This document shows, piece after piece, positions 8,205-16,291 of a stretch of 53,653 bases of DNA. A program made the position numbers and the translations under genes. Each line of letters starts with the position of its first letter. The stretch's first letter is position 1. The notes under the pieces are model-generated. The model made no database searches. It saw nothing but the letters and a program-made list of their open reading frames with translations, and had not been told where the DNA came from. The DNA is taken from assembly GCA_017441605.1 (NCBI GenBank), contig JAFRXD010000036.1:1-53653 (forward strand). The letters run 5' to 3'. The stretch is from Thermoguttaceae bacterium. Its GTDB lineage: Bacteria > Planctomycetota > Planctomycetia > Pirellulales > Thermoguttaceae.

Positions 8205-10893
8205 AGAAGCCGTAAACGCGTCCTTGCCGACGTTTCCTATAAACGAATACGATTAGTCCAATAATTAGCGGCGGCACGGGGGGCAATAGCGCGGCGCAAG
8301 TCTTGTATTTGCCTTGCGTTTGTCGAACAATGTTGTCGACTTCGCGCTGCTCCTCCTCCACCTTGCGATCAAAGAGTCTCTTTTTATCGTCTAGGACTTT
8401 GGTCAGGCGCTGTTGAGCGGCGATCGCCGCCGACTGAATTTCGAGCGATTCCTCTCGACTGAGCTCTTTTGGCGCGCTATCTTGACTCGCCAGGTTTTGG
8501 ATCGTTTTTTGAAGCGCCGCCTCCTCTTTTTTGCGCTCCGCCTCAAATTCCTTCATATAGGCGATTTGGGCGATCGTCGCTTTGTCGCGGACTTTTTGGG
8601 TCGCCTCCTCGATCTTGGTCAGGGTTCGGTGCCTAGGACGACGACTTCTCACGGCGATTAGGGAATCCTCCCCCGCGAGCGCGTCGATCGTATTGAGCGC
8701 GAACGTTATATTGTCGAAATCGAACGAGATTCCGTTTCGCGCGTCGTTCCCCATCTCTCTGAGGATAAAGAACCCCGGGGTCGCCATATCGACGTCCGCC
8801 GCTAGGACGACGTTGTAATTGGGCGCGGCGGGAGACGAATTATCCGACGTTTTGACGCGCCATTGAGGGGGGACCGGTCCGGTAATTCGCGCGGCGAGAA
8901 CGCGAAGTCCCTCGCGCTCGATTCTCGCGCGGCTTTCGGTTCTAATTCCCATCGGGACGACGTCCTCGACGGAGGAAAAACCTCCGACGGTCGCGCTAAC
9001 GAGCGGCGTAAAGACGGTTTCGCTCTTTTCGAGTTGAGAGATCGACCCGACGAACGGGAAGAGCATGTGCTCGAGAGACGCGACTTCCGGAACGTCTTGG
9101 TTAAACGGGGAGACGAGCGCGCTCGCGTCGCTTTTTTTCGAGGCGTCGTCGAGGGTTTCGCGAACCGGTCGCGCGTCGACGAAGACGTATTCCTCGGAAA
9201 GCCCCGCGAGTTTGGGATACGGATTGTAGTTTTTCCACAAGACGCTCGCTCCGTCGAAACGAACGCCCAGCGCCGACCAAAGAAGACCTATTTCCCCCTT
9301 GAGCGGCGGGATCGGTTGGGTCGGAGTGGGGCGCCTTTTCTCGAGCGTGCCCGGCAAAAACTCCAAGAAAATAGGTTTGGGATCTTCGAGAAGAAGGGTC
9401 GGTTGCCCTTGTCGAATCGCCGCGCTCAAATTGAGCGTTTCTAAGGTTCCCAGCGACGAGGGTTGAACGGCGAGCAGAACGTCGTACTTCCCGACGGGAA
9501 TCGGTTTGGCGGGATTGATCGCTTCGACGATATATCGCTTGCTCAGTTCGTCGATCAGCGGCCACTGTTGTTGGATTTCTCTTCCGTAATCGTCGAACCG
9601 CCCCAAGACGCCCGCGTCCGTTTCGAGGACGCCGATTCTCTTTTTGGGAGTCGAGTCGACGTTGAGCAGCGAGGAAACCAACTCGTACTCGACGGACAAC
9701 CCGCGATTTAAAAAGGGGATAACGACCTTCTTGGAACCGCATCGGAAAATCACGGTCATAAAAATCGAATCTTCTCGGAGCCGACCTCGTGATTCGAAGA
9801 CCACTTTTTTGGGGCGAACGTCGTATTGTCGCTCCAATCGATAGGCTTCTTGGGAATTGGGGAGGATTTCTCGGATATCTAGGAAAACGCGACTTTTAGA
9901 ACGATTCTTTAGCTCGTTCAACACGGAGACGACGTTCAGTTTGGTTTGAACGTACTCTCGGGGAACTTGCGGGCTTAGGCGCGCTTCGACGACAATGGGA
10001 TATTCGGCGAATTCCTTTTCGATTAATTTTAGCGTTTCGGGGGAAAGCGCGCTCAACTTTTCCTCGGTCCAGTCGAAGGAGACGTCGCGATCTCGGACGA
10101 ACCCCGCGATCGAGACGAGCAATAGCGCCAGCGCCAAGGTTCGGAAGACGTATCGCGCCGTTCTAATCCAGGGGCGACGCGCCGACCATATTTTGCGATT
10201 CAATAAAACGACGCAAACATAGATCGAAACGACGGGAATCGAAAGGAAATAGAGAATCCCCGAAAGGGAGACGACGCCTCGTCCGAACGGTTCGAAAAAC
10301 GCGTCGACGGAAAACGATTTTAAGCAAGCGGAGAGATTGGCTGAAATCGGGGCGACGTCCGCCCATTTGAAGGCGACGAGGGGCGCGGCGAGCAGCGCGC
10401 CGAGAATGTACGCCACGGTCAATTGCGAGGTCAAGTAGGAGACGATCGACGAAATGGCGGCGATCGCCAATCCAACGAGCAGGTATCCAAGGTAAGTGGC
10501 GAGGAAGAGCCCGAGATCCGGAGCGCCCAGAAAATCCAAGATGACATAGTTCGCGGTCGCCGAGAAGACGAGGGAGACCGCGTAGACTAGCGCGACCGCC
10601 AAGAATTTTCCGACGACTATTTGAAAGGACGAAATCGGCTGCACGGAAAGGAGCTCGTCGGTTCCGAGTCGTTTTTCTTCCGCCCAGGCGGTCATCGAAA
10701 CGGCGGGAGCGAAAAAGAGCGCGATTAGGGGGAACCATAAATTGAGCTGCGCGAGATTCGCCAAGTTGGAATTGACGAAATCGTCCGGAAGGAACGCGGC
10801 GACGGAATTCAATAGGACGAAAACGCAAATAAAGACGTATCCCGTCGGGTTCAGAAAGTGGGCGAAAAAATTGCGTTTGAATATGGCGAACAT
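8203..10893 (-). CDS. GldF-GldG fusion: ABC-2 permease joined to a Gldg/ABC_transp_aux domain
   Basis: 896 aa. Residues 1 to about 240 are an ABC-2/GldF-type permease with about six hydrophobic segments and the family-like stretch MTAWAEEKRLGTDELLSVQP. A further membrane segment at about 250-275 leads into a large extracytoplasmic GldG-like domain (from DRDVSFDWTEEKLSALSPET to about 600) that resembles the ABC_transp_aux family. Near 745-840 the protein is charged and probably coiled-coil, and it ends with a last membrane segment (PPLIIGLIVFVYRKRR). In Bacteroidetes GldF and GldG are separate proteins working with the ATPase GldA; here they are one chain. The ATPase gene lies immediately upstream (30 bases), so the two probably form one exporter. 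The transported substrate is unknown. Gliding is not implied. Confidence 0.85.
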   Translation of the reverse strand: MFAIFKRNFFAHFLNPTGYVFICVFVLLNSVAAFLPDDFVNSNLANLAQLNLWFPLIALFFAPAVSMTAWAEEKRLGTDELLSVQPISSFQIVVGKFLAVALVYAVSLVFSATANYVILDFLGAPDLGLFLATYLGYLLVGLAIAAISSIVSYLTSQLTVAYILGALLAAPLVAFKWADVAPISANLSACLKSFSVDAFFEPFGRGVVSLSGILYFLSIPVVSIYVCVVLLNRKIWSARRPWIRTARYVFRTLALALLLVSIAGFVRDRDVSFDWTEEKLSALSPETLKLIEKEFAEYPIVVEARLSPQVPREYVQTKLNVVSVLNELKNRSKSRVFLDIREILPNSQEAYRLERQYDVRPKKVVFESRGRLREDSIFMTVIFRCGSKKVVIPFLNRGLSVEYELVSSLLNVDSTPKKRIGVLETDAGVLGRFDDYGREIQQQWPLIDELSKRYIVEAINPAKPIPVGKYDVLLAVQPSSLGTLETLNLSAAIRQGQPTLLLEDPKPIFLEFLPGTLEKRRPTPTQPIPPLKGEIGLLWSALGVRFDGASVLWKNYNPYPKLAGLSEEYVFVDARPVRETLDDASKKSDASALVSPFNQDVPEVASLEHMLFPFVGSISQLEKSETVFTPLVSATVGGFSSVEDVVPMGIRTESRARIEREGLRVLAARITGPVPPQWRVKTSDNSSPAAPNYNVVLAADVDMATPGFFILREMGNDARNGISFDFDNITFALNTIDALAGEDSLIAVRSRRPRHRTLTKIEEATQKVRDKATIAQIAYMKEFEAERKKEEAALQKTIQNLASQDSAPKELSREESLEIQSAAIAAQQRLTKVLDDKKRLFDRKVEEEQREVDNIVRQTQGKYKTCAALLPPVPPLIIGLIVFVYRKRRQGRVYGF

Positions 10894-10923
10894 CGAAAAA
10901 ACTTCTGTTGCAAATCGAAACGT

Positions 10924-11682
10924 TTAACGCGCGAGCGCTCTAATTTCATCGGGATTCGAGAGATACCGATTCCTTTTGGTTTTCGTGAGCTCCTTGAATT
11001 TTTCGTCGAAATCGTCGATCGTTTTGCCAAATTGATCGACGCTTCCGTCGAAGACGATTCTGCCGTCGGAGACGAAGACCACGCGCGTCGCCACGGCGCG
11101 GACTTCTTGCAGGATGTGCGTGGACAACAGGATCGTTTTGGTTCGACCGATCTTTTTAATCGCGTCGCGAACGTGTTGAATTTGGTTTGGATCGAGGCCC
11201 GAGGTGGGCTCGTCGAGAATAACGACGTCGGGATCGTGCAGCAGGGCTTGCGCCATCCCGACGCGTTGTCGGAAACCGCGCGACAGCCGTCCGATCGGGC
11301 GTCGGAAAACCGATTGAAGCTCGCATAGTTCGACGACCTCGTCGATCCTCTTTTTGCGCGCCGTCCTGGGGATTTGGCGCGCCTCGGCGAAGAATTTCAA
11401 CAACGATTCCGGGGTCATGTCGGGGTACAGGGAACCGTTCTCGGGAAAATAGCCGAGCCGTCGCGCGCCCTCGACGCGATCCTTCAACATATCGCGCCCC
11501 GCGATAAAAGCCGAACCGGACGTCGGCGCGAGGAACCCGGCGAGCATTTTCATCGTCGTGCTTTTCCCGGCGCCGTTGGGACCGAGGAAACAGGCGATTT
11601 CTCCCTTGGCGATTTGGAAAGAGACGTTTTCGGTCGCGACGAAGCGACCGTACACTTTTGTTAGTTGTTGAGCGCGTATCAT
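10924..11682 (-). CDS. ABC transporter ATP-binding protein (GldA/CcmA-type)
   Basis: 252 aa from the ATG at 11680-11682, which directly begins the ATPase domain (MIRAQQLTKVYG). An in-frame ATG at 11736 adds 18 residues of unconvincing sequence. It has a complete set of nucleotide-binding motifs: Walker A GPNGAGKST, signature LSRGFRQRVGMAQAL (LSxGxxQR form), Walker B VVILDEPTSGLDP, and a switch His in LLSTHILQEV. This is the NBD of an ABC-2 type transporter, and the adjacent permease/GldG fusion is its obvious partner, with 30 bases between them. The last 30 residues carry a short family-typical tail. Motor function is confident; cargo unknown. Confidence 0.93.
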   Translation of the reverse strand: MIRAQQLTKVYGRFVATENVSFQIAKGEIACFLGPNGAGKSTTMKMLAGFLAPTSGSAFIAGRDMLKDRVEGARRLGYFPENGSLYPDMTPESLLKFFAEARQIPRTARKKRIDEVVELCELQSVFRRPIGRLSRGFRQRVGMAQALLHDPDVVILDEPTSGLDPNQIQHVRDAIKKIGRTKTILLSTHILQEVRAVATRVVFVSDGRIVFDGSVDQFGKTIDDFDEKFKELTKTKRNRYLSNPDEIRALAR

Positions 11683-11739
11683 AGTTTCGAGAGAATCGGA
11701 CCGCCAAGGGACGGGGCGTTGAAGATTTCTATCCAAAGA

Positions 11740-12543
11740 CTATCGCCAATCGCCGTTTTCCGATTTGCAAATCGAGGAACCGACGGCTAGGACAAGGGGA
11801 ACGGCCGACGTATATTTTCGAACGGCGGCTTGCCAGCGCGAGACGTCCTGGGCGATGGGGGGCCACGTGTTGTAGTGGGCGGGAACGACGAATCGCGGCT
11901 TGATCGCGTTGATCGCGTCGAGGGACATAGCGGGTCCCATTGTGAAGCGATCGCCGATGGGAAGAATCGCAAGATCGATTCCAAGTTCGCCTATCCAATT
12001 CATTTCCGTAAAGTAACCGGCGTCGCAAGCGAAATAGACGCTAAAAGCGTCGGCGTCCGCCAAGGTTTGTTTCATCGGTTTGATTTCGGCCTTCGCCGGC
12101 GACAAGGGGGCGCCGTTTTGGGAGAAGGAAAGGACGAACCCAAGCGAGGAGCCTCCGGAGGAACCGTCGGGCATTGTCGAACTGTGGGGGGCTTGAACCG
12201 CCAAGAGTTGGAATTGGGGAGCGTCCGCGGCGCTCGGCGTCGGCAAGTAGATCGCGCCGCCGATATTGAGCGCCTCGGTTTTGACGCCTTTCTTCGCGAA
12301 ATAGCTCGAAACTTCGGCGACCGAGACGATCGTCGCGTCGTTGTTCTTCGCGATTTTGAGCGCGTCCTCGCAATGGTCGGCGTGCCCGTGGGAGACGAGA
12401 ACGCAGTCGACTTTGATTTCCTCGGGAGTCGCGGGCGCGAGACCTTTGGGCAGGAACGGATCGACGACGAATTTGACCCCGTCGCGCTCGAATAGGAAAC
12501 AATTGTGTCCCAACCAAGTCAGTCTACCGTTTGATTTTTCCAT
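11740..12543 (-). CDS. Metallo-beta-lactamase-fold hydrolase, UPF0173 type
   Basis: 267 aa, close to the usual length for UPF0173/YtkL-like metal-dependent hydrolases. The N-terminus reads LTWLGHNCFLF and then VVDPFLPKG. The metal site VSHGHADHCED gives the HxHxDH signature, followed by a family-like EVSSYFAKKGVK stretch, a later metal-ligand candidate His in APHSS, Asp in YFACDAGYF, and FVVPAHYNTWP near the C-terminus. These are the expected metal ligands of the fold. The domain should bind two metal ions in the cytoplasm; no signal peptide is present. The natural substrate of this family is unclear. The ABC ATPase start lies 57 bases downstream, so the gene may head the same minus-strand operon. 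Confidence 0.88.
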   Translation of the reverse strand: MEKSNGRLTWLGHNCFLFERDGVKFVVDPFLPKGLAPATPEEIKVDCVLVSHGHADHCEDALKIAKNNDATIVSVAEVSSYFAKKGVKTEALNIGGAIYLPTPSAADAPQFQLLAVQAPHSSTMPDGSSGGSSLGFVLSFSQNGAPLSPAKAEIKPMKQTLADADAFSVYFACDAGYFTEMNWIGELGIDLAILPIGDRFTMGPAMSLDAINAIKPRFVVPAHYNTWPPIAQDVSRWQAAVRKYTSAVPLVLAVGSSICKSENGDWR

Positions 12544-12976
12544 AGTTTTTGTCCCGAATGTCCAAATAGGTTTCGCTCGCGTTAGGTTCGACCCTATCCG
12601 CTAAGGCTCGATTTTCCGCCTCCTCGGATTTTAACGAATTGCGGTCGCGACGTCCACACCGATTGAACGACCCGGCCGCTCGCGTCGAGCTCGCACAGTT
12701 TTCGTTGAAACAAACAACTGTGCAACTCTTCTTTTAGTACGGACTTATTGGATGAAATAATCGATTTGCCCCTTGAAAAATAAACGCGCGGAACCATAAT
12801 AATCGGCGCTAGAGACACAGGAACGAAATTTGCGCGAACGCGGGTCTCTCGAACGGCTCGCGAGTCGTTCGCGCTATTTTTCGTCGCGTTGGCGCTTTTC
12901 GCGCCGCGGTTCGGTTCGACTCCCGCTCGATCCGGACCTCGCGACAATGCAAAGAACGCGGGTTTAACGTCGTCCA
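12544..12976. other. Divergent intergenic region upstream of the EF-G gene
   Basis: 433 bases between divergent genes. It holds a likely EF-G promoter (12773-12800) and an inverted repeat, GCACAGTT (12693-12700) with AACTGTGC (12716-12723), followed by CTTCTTTT on the plus strand. A 127-codon minus-strand frame covers much of it, but it overlaps the promoter and has no recognisable domain, so I treat it as non-coding. Confidence 0.55.
12773..12800 (+). promoter_or_regulatory. Probable EF-G promoter
   Basis: TTGAAA (12773-12778), 16-bp spacer, CATAAT (12795-12800). Predicted leader of about 170 bases before the ATG at 12977. Confidence 0.5.
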
Positions 12977-15067
12977 ATGAGTTCAGATTTACGCAACTGT
13001 CGAAATATAGGCATATCCGCTCACATCGATTCCGGGAAGACCACGCTGAGCGAGAGAATTCTTTTTTACACGGGTCGAACGCACAAGTTGGGGGAGGTTC
13101 ACGACGGGGGGGCCGCGATGGACCACATGGAACTGGAGCGCGAGCGAGGGATCACGATCACGAGCGCCGCGACTCGCGTCCAATGGGGCGAGTCGTTTAT
13201 TAATTTGATCGACACGCCCGGCCACGTCGATTTCACGGTCGAGGTGGAGCGGAGTCTTCGCGTGTTGGACGGCGCCGTGCTCGTGCTCTGTTCGGTCGGC
13301 GGGGTTCAGGCGCAGTCGCTAACGATCGACCGACAAATGAAGCGCTACGACGTTCCTCGCTTGGCGTTCATTAACAAAATGGATCGCGTTGGGGCGAATC
13401 CGCGCCGAGTCGTCCAACAGCTTCGCGACAAGCTCGACTGCGACCCCGTCTTGATGCAGATTCCGATCGGGAGCGAACAGAATTTTCGCGGCGTCGTCGA
13501 TCTTGTTACTCGCAAGGCGATATATTTCGACGGGGAGCAAGGGGAGTCGACGCGCTACGAAGACGTTCCGGAAGAACTGCGCGAAGAGTGCGAGCGCTCG
13601 CGCCGAGAGGCGCTCGAGGCGTTGTCGATGTACAGCGACGAGCTAATGGAGCGCTTACTGGAAGAAACCGAAGTTCCCGAGGAGTTGATTCATCGAGTCG
13701 TCAAAGAAGCGACGCTTCTTCGGCAAATGACCCCCGTGTTTCTCGGATCGGCCTACCGAAACAAGGGCGTTCAGCCTTTGTTGGACGCGATCGTTAGGTA
13801 TTTGCCGTCTCCCGAAGAGCGCGAGGCGGTCGCGTTTCGAACCGATCCCGAGACGGGAGAAGAGGAAAAAATTCGTTTGGTTCCCGACAATTCTTTGCCG
13901 TTGGTGGCGATGGCGTTCAAGATTGTCGACGACCCTTACGGAACCCTGACTTTTATGCGCGTCTACCAAGGAAAATTGGTCAAAGGACGCTCCTACTACA
14001 ATCGTCGAACCGGCAAGCCCGAACGGATTAGTCGCATTTTCCGAATGCACGCCGATCAGCGCGCCGAACTGGACGAAGCCGGGGCGGGGGATATTGTCGC
14101 GGTGATTGGGCTCGATTGTTCCTCCGGCGAAACGTTTTGCGAGGAAAGAGATTACTGTTCCTTGGAATCGATTTTTGTTCCGGAGCCGGTTATTCAAGTG
14201 GCGATCAAACCGGTCGAGTCTCGCGACGCCGACAAATTGGCGAAGGCCCTGCGCCGTTTTCGCAAAGAGGACCCGACCCTTTTGGTCAAAACCGACGTTG
14301 AAAGCGGCGAAACGTTGATCGCCGGAATGGGCGAGTTACATTTGGACGTTTACGTCGAGCGGATTCGTCGCGAATACAAAATCGAAGTGGAGACTTCGCC
14401 GCCGAAGGTAAACTATCGCGAGGCGCCGACCGTCCCTGTCGAGTTCGATACGAAACACAAGAAACAGTCGGGCGGAGCGGGGCAGTTCGCGCATATTTGC
14501 GGCGTTATGTCGCCGATTCCCGAAGACGAGGAAACGACCGAGCCGTTCGTTTTCGAGGAGAAGATAACCGGCGGGGTCATTCCGTCGAACTACCTTCCCG
14601 CGATCGAGAAGGGGTACAGGGCGTCGTTGGAGAAAGGACCGTTGGCGGGTTGCCCGATCGTGAATTTGAAGATTCTCGTGAACGACGGCTCCTATCACGC
14701 GGTCGACTCGAGCGATTTGGCGTTCCGCATTTGCGCCCAAACTTCGCTGAGAGAGAATTTTCCGCGAACGAAACCGGCGATTCTCGAACCGATTATGAAG
14801 ATCGAAATCGAGTGCCCGGAAAACTTCCAAGGAGCGGTCGTCGGCGATTTGGCGAGTCGACGCGGCGTTATCGTTTCCACCGAGACGAGCGGCGCGACCT
14901 GTCGTTTGGTCGGAGAAGTCCCGCTCGCGGAGACTTTTGGCTATTCTTCGGTTTTGCGCGGGGCGACGCAAGGGCAGGGCGTTTTCTCGATGGAATTTTT
15001 GAAGTACAAGAGGGTTCCGAGCGCGATCCAAGAAGAAATTGTTCGCGAGCGCGCGGCGGGGCGCTAG
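12977..15067 (+). CDS. fusA: Translation elongation factor G, spdEFG1/mtEFG1-like
   Basis: 696 aa, a normal EF-G length with all five domains. GTPase motifs: G1 AHIDSGKTT (residues about 15-23), G2 RGITI, G3 DTPGHVDF, G4 NKMD. The C-terminal half includes [14 protein letters not shown] and [15 protein letters not shown], typical EF-G domain III-V sequence. It drives ribosomal translocation. The serine in AHIDSGKTT, where most bacterial EF-Gs have alanine, is characteristic of mitochondrial EF-G1 and the spirochaete/planctomycete/deltaproteobacterial spdEFG1 group; that group usually has a second copy specialised for recycling, which is not in this window. It sits alone rather than in a str operon (no rpsL, rpsG or tuf nearby). 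The ATG at 12977 begins directly at the conserved N-terminus. Confidence 0.95.
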   Translation: MSSDLRNCRNIGISAHIDSGKTTLSERILFYTGRTHKLGEVHDGGAAMDHMELERERGITITSAATRVQWGESFINLIDTPGHVDFTVEVERSLRVLDGAVLVLCSVGGVQAQSLTIDRQMKRYDVPRLAFINKMDRVGANPRRVVQQLRDKLDCDPVLMQIPIGSEQNFRGVVDLVTRKAIYFDGEQGESTRYEDVPEELREECERSRREALEALSMYSDELMERLLEETEVPEELIHRVVKEATLLRQMTPVFLGSAYRNKGVQPLLDAIVRYLPSPEEREAVAFRTDPETGEEEKIRLVPDNSLPLVAMAFKIVDDPYGTLTFMRVYQGKLVKGRSYYNRRTGKPERISRIFRMHADQRAELDEAGAGDIVAVIGLDCSSGETFCEERDYCSLESIFVPEPVIQVAIKPVESRDADKLAKALRRFRKEDPTLLVKTDVESGETLIAGMGELHLDVYVERIRREYKIEVETSPPKVNYREAPTVPVEFDTKHKKQSGGAGQFAHICGVMSPIPEDEETTEPFVFEEKITGGVIPSNYLPAIEKGYRASLEKGPLAGCPIVNLKILVNDGSYHAVDSSDLAFRICAQTSLRENFPRTKPAILEPIMKIEIECPENFQGAVVGDLASRRGVIVSTETSGATCRLVGEVPLAETFGYSSVLRGATQGQGVFSMEFLKYKRVPSAIQEEIVRERAAGR

Positions 15068-15229
15068 TCGCAAGTTCTGTAGCGCTCGCGCGCGTCTTTG
15101 CTTTTTTGGCGCTCGCGTTAGAATATCTCGAGCGACGATTTCGCGCCAATTGTAGGGACGCGGTCGTCGCGCCTCGAGGCTTTCTTTGGCGTTGGCGCAA
15201 AACGACACTTGTGGAATGGGACCTTGGAG

Positions 15230-16270
15230 ATGGAAAACGACCCCGCTTTGTGGAACGAATCGGACGAGATTCTTTTCGGTCGGTTTAACGAATTCTACGT
15301 CGCGTTTCGCGAGCGTTTGGAAGGGGCGATTTCGGGCCAGCGCGAGGTTCTCGACGAAATATTGGCGGCGCTGTTCGTCGGAGAGCGCGTTTTAACGACC
15401 GGCGTTTCCGGTTTGGGCAAGAAACGAATCGTTCGCGAAATTTCTAGCGCTCTTTCTTTGACTTGCGATCGGGTCGAATTCACCGAAGATATGACGCCTC
15501 GAGAGTTCGTCGAGACGATTCTCTCGCGAAACAACGATTATCCGCGCGAGTCGGTCGGCGGAGAATTCGAGACGAACCGGTTGTTTCCGCGCGTTTTGAT
15601 CGCGGAGGATATCGATCGCGCGGCGCCCAAGACGCAAGCGGTTTTCTTTGAGGCGGCGCTTGAACGACGGCTCAGACTCGAGCGTCGCGTTTACGAATTG
15701 GAGCGCCCCTTTTTTGCGATCGCGACAAGGAATCCGATCGAGCGCTCCGACGCTTGTCCCCTGACGGAGACCCAACTCGATCGATTCTTGTTTAGCTCGA
15801 AGATGGATTTCCCAAAGACCTCGGAAGAAACGGAAATGGTCTTGCGAACGTCCGCCGAGGAATTTGAACCGGAACCGCCGCTCGTTTCCGTCGCGCAATT
15901 TAAGGAGTTTCAGCGATTGATTCGACGCGTCGTCGTTTCCCGTCCGGTCGCGGAGCGCGCCGTTAAGATCGTTCGCAAGACTCGACCTCAAACGAAGATT
16001 TCCAGCGAGGCGGTTCAAAAATACGTCGAATGGGGAGCCGGTCCGGGGGCGAGCCGGGCGATCGTTTTGGGAGCCAAGGCTTTCGCCGCTTTTGCCGGTC
16101 GCTCGTTCGTCGAACCGTCCGATTTGGAACGGGTCGCGGTTCCGGTTCTTCGCGATAGGATCGTTTTGAACAAGTTTGCCAAGTCGGAAGGAACGGACGT
16201 CGATTTGTTGATTCGCAAAATATTGCGAGAAGCGAGAATAGAGTCCGAACGGGACGGCGCGAATATTTGA
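15230..16270 (+). CDS. MoxR-like AAA ATPase with altered Walker A and Walker B
   Basis: 346 aa from the ATG at 15230; a TTG at 15209 would add seven residues. The MoxR architecture is clear: Walker A region TGVSGLGKKRIVRE, Walker B region VLIAEDIDRAAPKTQAVFFEAALE, sensor-1 block FFAIATRNPIE, and then PLTETQLDRFLFSSKM. Two key positions differ. The Thr/Ser after the P-loop Lys64 is Lys65, and the Walker B Asp-Glu pair is swapped to Glu126-Asp127. ATP binding or hydrolysis may be weakened or lost. MoxR ATPases usually act as chaperones with a vWA/DUF58 partner gene beside them; none is seen here, and the next gene, 21 bases on, is a helicase. Family assignment is strong; activity is uncertain. 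Confidence 0.85.
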   Translation: MENDPALWNESDEILFGRFNEFYVAFRERLEGAISGQREVLDEILAALFVGERVLTTGVSGLGKKRIVREISSALSLTCDRVEFTEDMTPREFVETILSRNNDYPRESVGGEFETNRLFPRVLIAEDIDRAAPKTQAVFFEAALERRLRLERRVYELERPFFAIATRNPIERSDACPLTETQLDRFLFSSKMDFPKTSEETEMVLRTSAEEFEPEPPLVSVAQFKEFQRLIRRVVVSRPVAERAVKIVRKTRPQTKISSEAVQKYVEWGAGPGASRAIVLGAKAFAAFAGRSFVEPSDLERVAVPVLRDRIVLNKFAKSEGTDVDLLIRKILREARIESERDGANI

Positions 16271-16291
16271 GCGTTGAAAGCGAGATAAACG

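Noticed and set aside
6991..8256. 421-codon plus-strand frame over the first GH20-like gene
   Set aside because: Antisense to a real gene with clear Tat signal and family motifs; composition is that of a shadow.
12580..12602. GGTTCGACCCTATCC resembles a tRNA T-arm
   Set aside because: The stem does not pair and there is no anticodon or acceptor arm around it.
12594..12977. 127-codon minus-strand frame in the region before EF-G
   Set aside because: It overlaps the EF-G start and the probable promoter, shows no domain, and its composition looks like chance in this GC-rich sequence.
14336..15208. 290-codon minus-strand frame opposite EF-G
   Set aside because: Antisense shadow of a highly conserved gene.
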